Shown here: one piece after another, positions 43,780 to 51,719 of the stretch
How the letters are laid out: each line of letters opens with the position of its first letter
Numbering within the stretch: position 1 is the stretch's first letter
Assembly: GCF_003259845.1 (NCBI RefSeq)
Contig: NZ_QLMJ01000013.1
Coordinates: 62,001 to 126,000 of the forward strand
DNA: 64,000 nucleotides
Source: Actinoplanes lutulentus
GTDB lineage: Bacteria > Actinomycetota > Actinomycetes > Mycobacteriales > Micromonosporaceae
Direction of reading: 5' to 3'
Made by a program: the position numbers and the translations under genes
The notes under the pieces: generated by a model
Seen by the model: only the letters and a program-made list of their open reading frames with translations
What the model was told of the DNA's origin: nothing
Database searches by the model: none

Positions 43780-44106
43780 GTGACCTACATCATCGCTGAG
43801 CCCTGCGTCGATGTTCTTGACAAGGCATGCATCGAAGAATGCCCTGTCGACTGCATCTACGAGGGCAACCGGATGCTCTACATCCACCCCGATGAGTGTG
43901 TCGACTGCGGTGCGTGTGAGCCGGTCTGCCCGGTCGAGGCGATCTTCTACGAGGACGACGTCCCGGACCAGTGGAAGGACTACACCAACGCGAACTACGA
44001 GTTCTTCGAGGATCTCGGTTCGCCCGGTGGCGCCTCCAAGGTCGGCAAGATCGACAAGGACACACCGTTCGTGATCTCCCAGCCTCCGCGTGGGGAAGGG
44101 CACTGA
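43780..44106 (+). CDS. fdxA: Seven-iron ferredoxin (108 aa)
   Basis: Small electron carrier with a 3Fe-4S and a 4Fe-4S cluster. The cysteine pattern is CVDVLDKACIEECPVDC followed by CVDCGACEPVCP, typical of actinobacterial FdxA. The GTG at 43780 has GAAGGGA upstream; the longer frame from 43759 lacks one. Its stop overlaps the dapC start (CTGA). The fdxA-dapC order is common in actinobacteria. Confidence 0.95.
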   Translation: MTYIIAEPCVDVLDKACIEECPVDCIYEGNRMLYIHPDECVDCGACEPVCPVEAIFYEDDVPDQWKDYTNANYEFFEDLGSPGGASKVGKIDKDTPFVISQPPRGEGH

Positions 44107-45200
44107 GCGCTCTGTCGTCGGCCCTGCCGGACTTCCCCTGGGACCTGCTGGAGCCGGCCAAGGCGATCGCCGCGGCGCATCCGGACGGCATCGTGGACCT
44201 CTCGGTCGGCACACCTGTCGATCCGGTCCCGGCGTCCGTCCGGCAGGCCCTCGCGGACGCTTCCGACGCGCCCGGTTACCCGCTGACCGCCGGCACCCCG
44301 CGGCTGCGCGCCGCGATCGCCGGTTGGCTGGCCCGTGCCTGCGGCGCGTCCGGCGAGCTCGGCGTGCTCCCGACGATCGGCTCGAAAGAGCTGGTGGCCT
44401 GGCTGCCGACGCTGCTCGGCGTCGGCCCCGGCGACGTCGTGGTGATCCCGTCCGTCTGCTACCCGACGTACGAGGTGGGCGCCAAGCTGGCCGGCGCCGA
44501 GGTGATCCGCGCCGACTCGCTCACCGCGATCGGACCCGATCCACGGGTCAAGCTGATCTGGATCAACTCGCCGTCCAACCCGACCGGCAAGGTGCTCCCC
44601 AGGGATCACCTGCGCAAGGTGGTCGACTGGGGGCGTGAGCGCGGCGTCGTCGTGGTGAGCGACGAGTGCTACCTCTCGCTCGGCTGGGAGTCCGACCCGG
44701 TCTCGGTGCTGTCCGACGAGGTGACCGGCGGCGACTACACCGGTGTCCTCGCCGTGCACTCGCTCTCCAAACGCTCCAACCTGGCCGGTTACCGCGCCGG
44801 GTTCGTCGGCGGCGACCCGGCACTGATCCGTGAGCTGCTGGCGGTCCGCAAGCACGCCGGCATGATCGTGCCGGCGCCGGTGCAGGCGGCCATGGTCGCG
44901 GCGCTGGACGACGAGGCCCACGTGACCGAGCAGCGCGCCCGTTACGCGGCGCGCCGCGACATCCTGCGGACGGCGCTCACCAAGGCCGGCTTCGAGATCA
45001 GCCATTCGGAAGCGGGGCTGTACCTCTGGTCCACCCGCGACGAGGACTGCTGGGCGACCGTCGACGCGCTGGCCCGCCGGGGCATCCTGGCCGCGCCGGG
45101 CGCGTTCTACGGTCCCGCGGCGGCCAAGCACGTGCGGATCGCCCTGACCGCGACCGACGAGCGGGTGGCCGCTGCCGCCGGCCGGCTCGCGGACTGGTGA
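44103..45200 (+). CDS. dapC: N-succinyldiaminopimelate aminotransferase (365 aa)
   Basis: PLP-dependent aminotransferase of the succinylase lysine/diaminopimelate pathway. The PLP Lys lies in SLSKRSNLAGYRAGF, with Asp and Tyr of the cofactor site in VVVSDECYLSLGW and Arg near the end (VRIALT). No ATG, GTG or TTG occurs in frame between the ferredoxin region and the conserved LPDFPWD. The likely start is CTG at 44103, overlapping the fdxA stop as CTGA, with GGAAGGG just upstream. The other option, ATG 43971, would add 44 residues encoded inside fdxA. Confidence 0.9.
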   Translation: MSALSSALPDFPWDLLEPAKAIAAAHPDGIVDLSVGTPVDPVPASVRQALADASDAPGYPLTAGTPRLRAAIAGWLARACGASGELGVLPTIGSKELVAWLPTLLGVGPGDVVVIPSVCYPTYEVGAKLAGAEVIRADSLTAIGPDPRVKLIWINSPSNPTGKVLPRDHLRKVVDWGRERGVVVVSDECYLSLGWESDPVSVLSDEVTGGDYTGVLAVHSLSKRSNLAGYRAGFVGGDPALIRELLAVRKHAGMIVPAPVQAAMVAALDDEAHVTEQRARYAARRDILRTALTKAGFEISHSEAGLYLWSTRDEDCWATVDALARRGILAAPGAFYGPAAAKHVRIALTATDERVAAAAGRLADW

Positions 45201-45871
45201 CAGCGATGGCTTCCGGCAGCGCCCCGATCGTGGTGGTTCACGGCGAGGCGCTCCGGGAGGTCCCGCCCGAGCTGGCGGTCTTCTCGGTGACGGTGTCCGC
45301 CTCGGACCGCGACAAGACGGCAGTGGTCACCCGCCTGACCCGCCGGGCCTCCGAGGTCAGCGAGCTCCTTGACCGATTCAGCACGTCGATCGAGCGCCGG
45401 GAGACCACCGGCGTGCAGGTGAACCCCGACTTCAACCGGCGCGGCGAGCGAGCCCAGCGCTATTCGGGCACCGTGACGACAACGGTCACTGTGTCCGATT
45501 TTGACCCGCTCGGCGAGCTGCTTGCGCAGCTCGCCTCGGGCGAGCACACCGCGGTGGCCGGGCCTTGGTGGCAGCTGCGGCCAGGCGGTCGGCCAGGAGC
45601 TGAGGTACGCCGGGAGGCGGTCACCGACGCACTGGAGCGAGCCCATGAGTACGCCGATGCCGTCGGCGCCCGGGTGGACCGGATCGTCGAGATCGCCGAC
45701 GCCGAAGCGGGCGGCGGCGGGCACCCGATGATGATGCGAGCGGCCTCCTTCGAGATGGCCGACGAGGGCTTCACGCTCTTCCCGCAGGCGCAGACCGTGT
45801 CGGCCCGGGTCCGGCTCACGGTCACCATCACCGAGCCGTCCGTGCTGGGGAGCGATCCCGCCGTTTCCTGA
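45197..45871 (+). CDS. SIMPL-domain protein (224 aa)
   Basis: DUF541/SIMPL domain, related to the mouse signalling molecule that associates with pelle-like kinase and to bacterial BP26 proteins. It begins APIVVVHGEALREVPPELAVFSV and ends ARVRLTVTITE. No signal peptide is seen, so it is probably cytoplasmic. GTG 45197 overlaps the dapC stop (GTGA), which makes it part of the fdxA-dapC operon. The function is unknown. Confidence 0.8.
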   Translation: MTAMASGSAPIVVVHGEALREVPPELAVFSVTVSASDRDKTAVVTRLTRRASEVSELLDRFSTSIERRETTGVQVNPDFNRRGERAQRYSGTVTTTVTVSDFDPLGELLAQLASGEHTAVAGPWWQLRPGGRPGAEVRREAVTDALERAHEYADAVGARVDRIVEIADAEAGGGGHPMMMRAASFEMADEGFTLFPQAQTVSARVRLTVTITEPSVLGSDPAVS

Positions 45872-45905
45872 ACGGTCCGACGGCCTTTCGGCAAGACTCG
45901 ACCGC

Positions 45906-47171
45906 ATGCGCACGGGCCTCGGCCACCTGCTGCTGCGGGTGGCGAACGTGAATCCGCGAAGCGTGACCACACATTCGGATCGCGTCCTGTACCGCTCGAT
46001 CGCCGTCTTCATCATTCTCTACTTCATCTATGCGACCGCCGGCGGCGCCGCGTTCGTCGACGCCAGCACCGGGTACGCGCACCCCTGGTATCAGTGGCTG
46101 ATCGGCCCGCTGGTGGCGATCGGGGTGGTGGCGTACGACCGCAGTGTGGTGGGCCGGGTCGCGGTCAACTACGAGCGGCTCGACTCGCCCGATCCGCGGC
46201 ACCTGCTGCGGCCGCCGACTCTCGGGCTCTACCTGGGCCGGGTCGGACTGGCGCTGCTGTTCGCCGTGGTGATCACCGAGCCGTTGATGCTGGCCCGGTA
46301 CCGAGGTGAGATCGACGCCCGGCTCGCCACGGTCCACGGTGCTCAGATGGAGCGGCTGGACGCGGATGGGCCGGTGGGCGCGTACACGGCCCGCCTCGCC
46401 GAGCTGCGCCGGGACACCGCGCGCGAGGACACCGAGGTACGGGTGCTGACCGACCGGGCCGCCGGGAAACGCGACGACGCCCAGCTGCTGTACCGCCAGG
46501 CGCTCGCCGACGCGGGCGGGCGCGGCGTGACCCGCAGTCCGGGCTGCCCGCGCGGCGGGTACTGCCACCAGCTGGTGCAACGCTCCCGTCGATTGGACGA
46601 CCAGGCGCTCGCGCTGGACCGGCAGGCGGCCGCACTGCAGAAGCAGCAGCGGACGGCTCGGGCGCAGCGGGCCGCCGAGCAGGTGCGGCTCAGTGAACAG
46701 ATCAGCGCGGAGCAGGCGGCGAATGCGGCTGTGGTGCGGGGGGACTCGGGGTTCGGTGCGCGTACGGCTGCGATGTGGAATTTGATCTTGGCCGACTTCT
46801 GGGGAGTCGGCGTCTTCTACTTCGGCATCGCGCTGCTGCTCGTGGCGCTGGACTGTGCGGCGGTCGCGCTGAAGTTCGTGTCCCGGGGCAACGCCTACGA
46901 GCGGTCCGAGGCGCGTGCGGCACGGCTGCGCGAGCACGAGGCGTCATTGATCCACGAGCGGGAGATCCACGACGCCCGAACTTACGGCGACGCCACCGCG
47001 AAGGTGATCGCCGACGGCATCGAGGCGGCCAGCCACGACGACGGCCTGGTCCAGGCCGCGACCGAGCACGCGCGAATCGTGCTGCACACAGCGGTGGTGG
47101 TCGACCCGTCCACGCTGGAGAACCCGGTTACGCGCGAAGCCCCGGCGACCCGGCCCCGCATCAACGCCTGA
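45906..47171 (+). CDS. DUF4407 membrane protein (421 aa)
   Basis: Two or three helices near the N-terminus (about 30-105) precede a long charged, probably coiled-coil region (about 140-285) with a small CPRGGYC cysteine pair. Another helix follows at about 300-325. The segment VAYDRSVVGRVAV and overall layout match DUF4407. The function is unknown. It follows the SIMPL gene by 34 bases. The C-terminal 90 residues are charged. Confidence 0.8.
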   Translation: MRTGLGHLLLRVANVNPRSVTTHSDRVLYRSIAVFIILYFIYATAGGAAFVDASTGYAHPWYQWLIGPLVAIGVVAYDRSVVGRVAVNYERLDSPDPRHLLRPPTLGLYLGRVGLALLFAVVITEPLMLARYRGEIDARLATVHGAQMERLDADGPVGAYTARLAELRRDTAREDTEVRVLTDRAAGKRDDAQLLYRQALADAGGRGVTRSPGCPRGGYCHQLVQRSRRLDDQALALDRQAAALQKQQRTARAQRAAEQVRLSEQISAEQAANAAVVRGDSGFGARTAAMWNLILADFWGVGVFYFGIALLLVALDCAAVALKFVSRGNAYERSEARAARLREHEASLIHEREIHDARTYGDATAKVIADGIEAASHDDGLVQAATEHARIVLHTAVVVDPSTLENPVTREAPATRPRINA

Positions 47172-47234
47172 ACCGACCGGGTGGCGTAGCTCGGAGGCGC
47201 GGCGATGGCCGCCGGCAGCATCGCGCCCGCCCCG

Positions 47235-47300
47235 GCCAGGTTTTGCCGCCCGCCCCAGCCAGGTTTTGCCGCGCGTCCAGCCAGGTTTGCCGCGCGCCCA
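47235..47300. repeat. Three tandem 21-23-bp repeats
   Basis: GCCAGGTTTTGCCGC(C/G)CG-type units at 47235-47257, 47258-47279 and 47280-47300, differing by small indels. Confidence 0.8.
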
Positions 47301-47314
47301 GCCCCGTCGCAGAT

Positions 47315-47534
47315 CTTGAGCGATTTCGACGGCAGGGTGTGCAACATCGCTCAAGGTCCGGTGATGGGCCGCCTCGCACTGTCGCCCAGTTACCGATCTT
47401 GTCGAGTTGAGCGGCACTCGAGTTTTGCCATTCTGTGAATCGGCAGCGGGTTCGGGCGGCGTGGCGGCTCCCGTAGCGAGGCGTTGTGCAGATCTTGTGC
47501 GGTTCGGCCACCCGACCGACCGCATCCGCACGAG
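47315..47534. repeat. Two ATCTTG-type inverted repeats
   Basis: CTTGAGCGAT (47315-47324) with its exact complement at 47346-47355 (21-base loop), and CTTGTGCGG (47494-47502) with CCGCACGAG (47526-47534, one G-T pair). Both are preceded by GAT, giving the same GATCTTG start as the 30.5-kb group. Confidence 0.7.
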
Positions 47535-47663
47535 TTTCGGGTGGCCGCCCGCGGGTGGTGTGTCGATTTCGGGTGAGCCGCGAGCAATCTCGGTGGCAGG
47601 TGCTCTCAGCGCGGATGACAGCAGTGACGCCCAGCCGGACTGGATCTTGGAATCCGCCAGGGA

Positions 47664-48302
47664 TCAGGGGCGGATGGCCTCGGCACGCATCGGGACGCTG
47701 TAGGACGCGCCCTTGCACGCGGCCTGGCCGCCGGCCCGCACCGACAGCGCGCCGTTCAGCACGAACGCCCCGACGGTGTTGCGCGGGATCTCCCAGGAGA
47801 CCGGGAAGACGTCCTTGCTGATCCGCACCCGGGGCGCCGAACAGCCGGCGTCGCGGTGCGTGTCGTCGGCCATCGCGCGCCCGGCGCCCGGCCGGATCGC
47901 GGTGATCCGGATCGGCACCGGGTGCTGGTTGGTCACCGTGACGGTGAGATCGCCGGAGGGATCGTTCGGGTCCGAGGTGCCGTTCAGCGCCATCGCGAAC
48001 GTGACACCGGCCGTGACCGAGTGCGCCGCGGTCGGCTCGTCCGGCTGATTGAACCGCCAGTACGCCCAGGCCGCACCGGCGTTCGCGAGCAGCGCGGCGA
48101 CCGCGGCGGCGGTGAGGATCATCCGGGCCCGCCGGTCGAACCTCCGCCGGGGTGTGCCGGGGCGGTGCACCTCCCACGTCGGTTCCTCGTGGTCGGCCGG
48201 TTCCAGCTCGATGTTCGCCCGCGGCGGCTTGCCGTCGCCGGCCGCACGGTGGGGCCGGGCGCCGCCCTCATGAAGGTTCGTCAGAACGTCGCGCCGATTC
48301 AC
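47664..48302 (-). CDS. Exported SipW/TasA-like protein, distal gene (212 aa)
   Basis: A charged cytoplasmic part of about 55 residues precedes a hydrophobic segment, ILTAAAVAALLANAGAAWAYW, and a mature domain. The domain has DLTVTVTNQHPVPIRIT and two paired cysteines (AGCSAP, AACKGA), the same pattern as the proteins encoded at 49312 and 49864. The GTG at 48302 overlaps the stop of a 17-codon upstream open frame (GTGA). A longer frame from 48407 is the alternative. Surface or filament roles are inference. Confidence 0.7.
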   Translation of the reverse strand: MNRRDVLTNLHEGGARPHRAAGDGKPPRANIELEPADHEEPTWEVHRPGTPRRRFDRRARMILTAAAVAALLANAGAAWAYWRFNQPDEPTAAHSVTAGVTFAMALNGTSDPNDPSGDLTVTVTNQHPVPIRITAIRPGAGRAMADDTHRDAGCSAPRVRISKDVFPVSWEIPRNTVGAFVLNGALSVRAGGQAACKGASYSVPMRAEAIRP

Positions 48303-48352
48303 GGGGCAGCCTTCGCGGCGGCAGCCGCCGGTGGTTCGCTCACGTGGGACAT
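48299..48352 (-). CDS. 17-codon upstream open frame coupled to the exported-protein gene
   Basis: ATG 48352 has a strong GGAGGAGC ribosome site about eight bases upstream and encodes MSHVSEPPAAAAAKAAP. Its TGA overlaps the GTG of the following gene by four bases, so translation of the larger protein, which lacks a strong site of its own, may depend on it. No larger product is implied. Confidence 0.5.
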   Translation of the reverse strand: MSHVSEPPAAAAAKAAP

Positions 48353-48640
48353 AGCGGCTCGCTCCTCCTCGAAGGCCGGTGGGAAAAACGCCGTGTTCGG
48401 CGCTCATACAACGTTCCCCGATAGAGATGTCCGATGTGATCGGTTTTCCGTTTGCCCTTCCAGTGCATAAATCGGACAGGTATGCCTATACGGTTTAACC
48501 CGCCCGAGTGATGACATCGTGCTACTCCACTGCCTCCGGCCTGCGACGACGCGCCCCTGTAACCGCCCCACCCAGCCCGAACACCCGCATAGCGAGCGAC
48601 CGCCGCTGACTCAAATCAGCGGCGGTCGGTGGACGGGAGC
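48303..48640. other. Intergenic region between the two parts of the exported-protein locus
   Basis: It holds the short upstream frame (48299-48352), an AT-richer patch around 48415-48510 that probably contains the promoter of the distal gene, and a terminator hairpin at 48597-48628. Open frames on both strands here are not gene-like. Confidence 0.5.
48597..48628 (-). terminator. Hairpin 12 bases after the Fn3-like gene
   Basis: A perfect 13-bp stem, CGACCGCCGCTGA (48597-48609) with 48616-48628, and a 6-base loop, ends the upstream three-gene unit on the minus strand. No long T-run follows. Confidence 0.7.
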
Positions 48641-49315
48641 TCACCCGGCGGATTCGGCCGGAACCTCCGGTGACGGCGACGTCTCGACGGTCGCTTCGGG
48701 GCTGCTGGTCACCGGCGCCGGCGACGGGGAGGACGCGATCGGCGCCGGTGAGACTGTGGGTTCGGTGGTTTCGGCCGGGGCCGCCGCGGTCGGCTGGGTG
48801 GTCACCGTCTCGACGCGGGCCTCTTCGACCGGGACCGCCACCGCGGTCTTCTTCTTCACCTTCGGCGCTAGCGGCGTGTCCACGCTGGGCGTACCGAGCT
48901 GGACGGGCTTGCTGTGCGGGCTCAGCGGCCCGGTCCAATGCGTGCCGGCCACGGCGTGCACCAGGTAAACGATCTTCTGTTTCGCCGGAGCCTTCTCATC
49001 CGCGCAGGTCAGCTTGCCCGTCGGAGCCGTGCAGGCCACCGCATCAGGCTTGTCGTCGATCCGCCGGGTGACGACATAACCGCCGACCGGCCGCCCCGAC
49101 TCGAAGGTGACTTCGGTCCACGAGATGCGCGGAACACCCTTCGCGGGCACCTCGACACCGGGCTTGCCCACCTCCGGCATCCGCTCGGCGCGCGCGGTCG
49201 TCCGGCCGGAGCTGCCGCCGACGTTCCAATCCGCCCAGGCCGCGAGGCCGGCACCCGCAGCGAGGGTGCCGGCCACACCAGCCACGAGAATCGCCATCGT
49301 TGATCGCCGTTTCAT
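48641..49315 (-). CDS. Exported Fn3-like protein with Ser/Pro/Thr-rich tail (224 aa)
   Basis: The signal segment ILVAGVAGTLAAGAGLAAWADW is followed by a SipW-substrate-like NVGGSSGRTTARAE. A fibronectin type III-like module follows (ISWTEVTFESGRPVGGYVVTRR, with two Cys). The last about 80 residues are Pro/Ser/Thr/Glu-rich, as in wall-spanning stalks. No LPxTG motif is seen. It overlaps the upstream gene by four bases (ATGA). A structural surface role is inference. Confidence 0.7.
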   Translation of the reverse strand: MKRRSTMAILVAGVAGTLAAGAGLAAWADWNVGGSSGRTTARAERMPEVGKPGVEVPAKGVPRISWTEVTFESGRPVGGYVVTRRIDDKPDAVACTAPTGKLTCADEKAPAKQKIVYLVHAVAGTHWTGPLSPHSKPVQLGTPSVDTPLAPKVKKKTAVAVPVEEARVETVTTQPTAAAPAETTEPTVSPAPIASSPSPAPVTSSPEATVETSPSPEVPAESAG

Positions 49316-49794
49316 CGGCCGGCCTTCCTGGCACTCGCGGTGATCCGCAGCCGGAACGTCGTGCGCTGACAGTCATCGGCCACCGAATTCGGCATCCGCA
49401 GCTCGAACTCACCCGCCGCCTTCTTCTTCCCCGCCGGCACAGTCAGCGGCAGCTTCCCGAGATGCTGCCCGACCTGCAAATTCGCCGCGATCACCCGGCA
49501 GCTCCGCTTCGAGGTCGACGCGAGCCGAGCCTCAAGCGACCGAACCTCGATCGGAAACGGATAAGGATTGGTCACGGTCAGCTTCGTGCGCTTCCGCGCA
49601 CCGGGATAAAGATCCTTCACAGGGGTCGAGCTCACATCGAACGTGAGAGCCGAGTGCTGCGAGACCTCCTCAGACCCAACCCCTTCAGTACGCGAACCGA
49701 CCGCCACCCAGGCACAGACAACCGCCGTGACGCCGGCAAGCAGCCACCGTGGCGCTTTCACAAATCGAAGGTCACGACGCATCGGCGCATCCAT
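49312..49794 (-). CDS. Exported two-cysteine beta-sandwich-like protein (160 aa)
   Basis: The hydrophobic start APRWLLAGVTAVVCAWVAVGS is followed by a domain paralogous to its neighbours. It has LYPGARKRTKLTVTNPYPFP, one Cys in SKRSCRV and one in ADDCQRTTF, and the ending RLRITASA. ATG 49794 or 49782 may start it; neither has a clear ribosome site. Its mRNA lies downstream of a strong hairpin after the first gene, so expression is probably lower than that of the first gene. Confidence 0.7.
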   Translation of the reverse strand: MDAPMRRDLRFVKAPRWLLAGVTAVVCAWVAVGSRTEGVGSEEVSQHSALTFDVSSTPVKDLYPGARKRTKLTVTNPYPFPIEVRSLEARLASTSKRSCRVIAANLQVGQHLGKLPLTVPAGKKKAAGEFELRMPNSVADDCQRTTFRLRITASARKAGR

Positions 49795-49817
49795 TCAGCG
49801 TGAGCGGTTTTCGACAG

Positions 49818-49851
49818 TGTGGGGAGAGCGTGGCTTGACGCTCTCCCCACA
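49818..49851 (-). terminator. Perfect 14-bp hairpin after the first exported-protein gene
   Basis: TGTGGGGAGAGCGT (49818-49831) pairs perfectly with 49838-49851, with a 6-base loop, starting 12 bases after the stop codon at 49864. With no T-run it may act as a partial terminator that sets gene ratio, a common arrangement when one protein is needed in excess. Confidence 0.75.
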
Positions 49852-49863
49852 GGAACGTCAGCG

Positions 49864-50388
49864 TCAGGGAGTCGTGACGGTGTCGGCCTGGTCGACGCTC
49901 TCAATGGACTTGACGTTGTCGCTCGCAGCGCTCTCCGCGGTGAGCGTGGTCGTGAAGCTGAAGGTGGCTTCCTGACACGCGTTCGGAGCGTCTGCGGCCA
50001 TCCGCACTGATGCGGGGATGACGATGTCCTTCGTCTTCTCGCCGAGGACCGTGGCGTCGAGAAGCGGCACCTTCGGCGAGACTGTTGAGGTCAGTACGAT
50101 GCCCGTGCAGCCCGCCTTTTCGGTCTTGAAGTTGGTGAACGTGACACCGGTGACCTTGGCCGGGAACTTGTTTGGATTTGTGACCTTCAGGGTCACGTTG
50201 CTGGTGCTGCCCGGCACGAGAGCATCGATCGCGGTTCCGGTGACGGTCAGCTGGGCGGCTTTGCCTGCGGTTGCCGAGGCCGAACCGGACCCGTTCAGCA
50301 ACCAAGCAGCATAGGCCGCGCCCGCCCCGCTGACGGCGATGACGCCGGCGGCGACTACGGCTACGGAACGCTTGGTGAACTTGCGCAT
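49864..50388 (-). CDS. TasA/CalY-like exported protein with SipW-type signal (174 aa)
   Basis: The signal peptide reads RKFTKRSVAVVAAGVIAVSG followed by AYAAWLLNGSGSASATAG, a near-ideal SipW-dependent cleavage pattern. The mature domain has LVPGSTSNVTLKVTNPNKFP, two Cys (KAGCTG, NACQEATF) and a Ser/Thr-rich end. The ATG at 50388 has AGGAGGAAC seven bases upstream, the strongest ribosome site of the locus. It is the likely major product. No SipW peptidase lies in the window. Confidence 0.8.
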   Translation of the reverse strand: MRKFTKRSVAVVAAGVIAVSGAGAAYAAWLLNGSGSASATAGKAAQLTVTGTAIDALVPGSTSNVTLKVTNPNKFPAKVTGVTFTNFKTEKAGCTGIVLTSTVSPKVPLLDATVLGEKTKDIVIPASVRMAADAPNACQEATFSFTTTLTAESAASDNVKSIESVDQADTVTTP

Positions 50389-50871
50389 GGGATGTTCCTC
50401 CTGGAACGGATCAGCTTTGCGCTCGATAACCCCGCACCGAGTCGCGGGAGCGACCAACTCGGGGTGAGCGTCGTTATTCGGGTGTTCCGGGAGCCGTTCA
50501 GGCATCCCGGTGCTGGGACAAAGATGACGGAACGCCCTGAACGCCGCGATAGGCCATATCGACCGCCTCTAGGTGCAAATCGGCTGCCAGGCCAGACCGA
50601 TCCGCTTACCCCGCAAGCGTGACGAATTCGTTCAGGTCGTTCCCAGCGAACCCTCAGCTAGATCCACCGGTGTCGGTGCGACCAGCGAGGCGGGTGGTGA
50701 GCACAGACTGGCTGAGGCATCAAGCCGGGCCGTGGGGAACCAACGCCGAAACGCCTCCGAATCGGCCTTTGGGCAGCGCGAAACGTGAAGCGATTGTGTA
50801 AAAGAAAAGATATTTTCCCGGTGGCAAACACCAAAGGATTAACGCCGCATCCCCTGAAAGAGGCTTGCGGC
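50389..50871. other. Gene-free stretch upstream of the exported-protein operon
   Basis: About 480 bases. The operon promoter should lie in the left part. An AT-rich patch at about 50785-50845 and a short palindrome, ACGAATTCGT (50622-50631), stand out. No gene is convincing on either strand. Confidence 0.5.
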
Positions 50872-51615
50872 TTACGCCTCTGTCGGCCGCTCGGCCTGGA
50901 CGAGGAATCGGTGCGCTCGCGCCGTGAACTCGCCCCGGGCGCGGATCGTGGCGCCGAGGCGGGCCAGCGCTCGTTCGTACCGCTGGGTGGAGAAGTCGCG
51001 GATCTGCCAGGGCACCGTGCGCAGCTGATGGACCACCGCGGTGATGTCGCGGAAGACCATCGGCGGGTGCTCCTCGCGGACGTCGGTGACGCGCAACCCG
51101 GCAGCCCGCAGGGAATTCACCGCGACCTCGGCGTCCCACCGCCGCGGATGCGGTGGCGGGGCGCCGAGCTCGACGTTCAGATCAGCGAGGTCGTCGCTGC
51201 CCACCTGCTGGGTGAGCACGACGCCGCCGGGCTTGAGCAGGCGGGCGATGTCCGGTGACGGCAGCCGGCCGTGCCGGCTGAGCACCAGGTCGAACTCGTT
51301 CTCCCCGGCGGGCAGCTCGGTGTGCACCGGGACGCCGAACGGGCTGAGGCGGGCGGCCGCGGCCGGGGTGTTGCGGGCCCAGCTCTCCACCGCGACGGTG
51401 TGCGCCGGCAGGGGCGCCAGCTCGGCGAGCAGCTCGCCGCCGCCGGTGTCCAGGTCGAGCACGCTGGCGGACCGGCGCACCAGAGGGCGGGCCAGTTCCG
51501 GGTATGACCAGGACGGCTCGGACTCCACGGCCAGGCCGTCCAGCCAGGCGAACTCCCACCCGGTCATGGACGCGCCGGTAGCCGCGGCGTTGAGTTCGTC
51601 CTCCCGGTTGCGCAC
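50872..51615 (-). CDS. SAM-dependent methyltransferase (247 aa)
   Basis: Class I methyltransferase fold with motif I VLDLDTGGGELL (about 52-63), the acidic motif II region VAVESWARN, and FDLVLSRHGRLP with LKPGGVVLTQQVG as motifs IV and V. The C-terminus includes VHQLRTVPWQIRDF, seen in small-molecule methyltransferases of actinobacteria. The substrate is unknown. The start is GTG at 51615. Confidence 0.85.
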   Translation of the reverse strand: MRNREDELNAAATGASMTGWEFAWLDGLAVESEPSWSYPELARPLVRRSASVLDLDTGGGELLAELAPLPAHTVAVESWARNTPAAAARLSPFGVPVHTELPAGENEFDLVLSRHGRLPSPDIARLLKPGGVVLTQQVGSDDLADLNVELGAPPPHPRRWDAEVAVNSLRAAGLRVTDVREEHPPMVFRDITAVVHQLRTVPWQIRDFSTQRYERALARLGATIRARGEFTARAHRFLVQAERPTEA

Positions 51616-51719
51616 GTGACGAAAAGTAGCCGGACCTCGGGCCGATGAGCGACTTGATCACGGCTCCCATGCGGTACCGGTGCCGGACTGTGTCTGAACG
51701 GTTACCAGGGAAGGCGTAC

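Larger units (their letters stand above)
47172..47663. other. Gene-free repeat spacer before the exported-protein locus
   Basis: About 490 bases with three copies of a CCAGGTTTTGCCGC repeat (47235-47300) and two ATCTTG-type inverted repeats (47315-47355, 47494-47534). The latter resemble those at 30.5-30.9 kb. Open frames on both strands lack gene-like composition. No terminator is clear for either convergent gene. Confidence 0.65.

Noticed and set aside
48522..48938. 138-codon minus-strand open frame in the exported-protein locus
   Set aside because: It overlaps the Fn3-like gene in another frame and shows no domain or ribosome site.
50785..50845. AT-rich patch as a possible origin or promoter
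   Set aside because: No DnaA boxes, iterons or correctly spaced -35/-10 pair were found around it.
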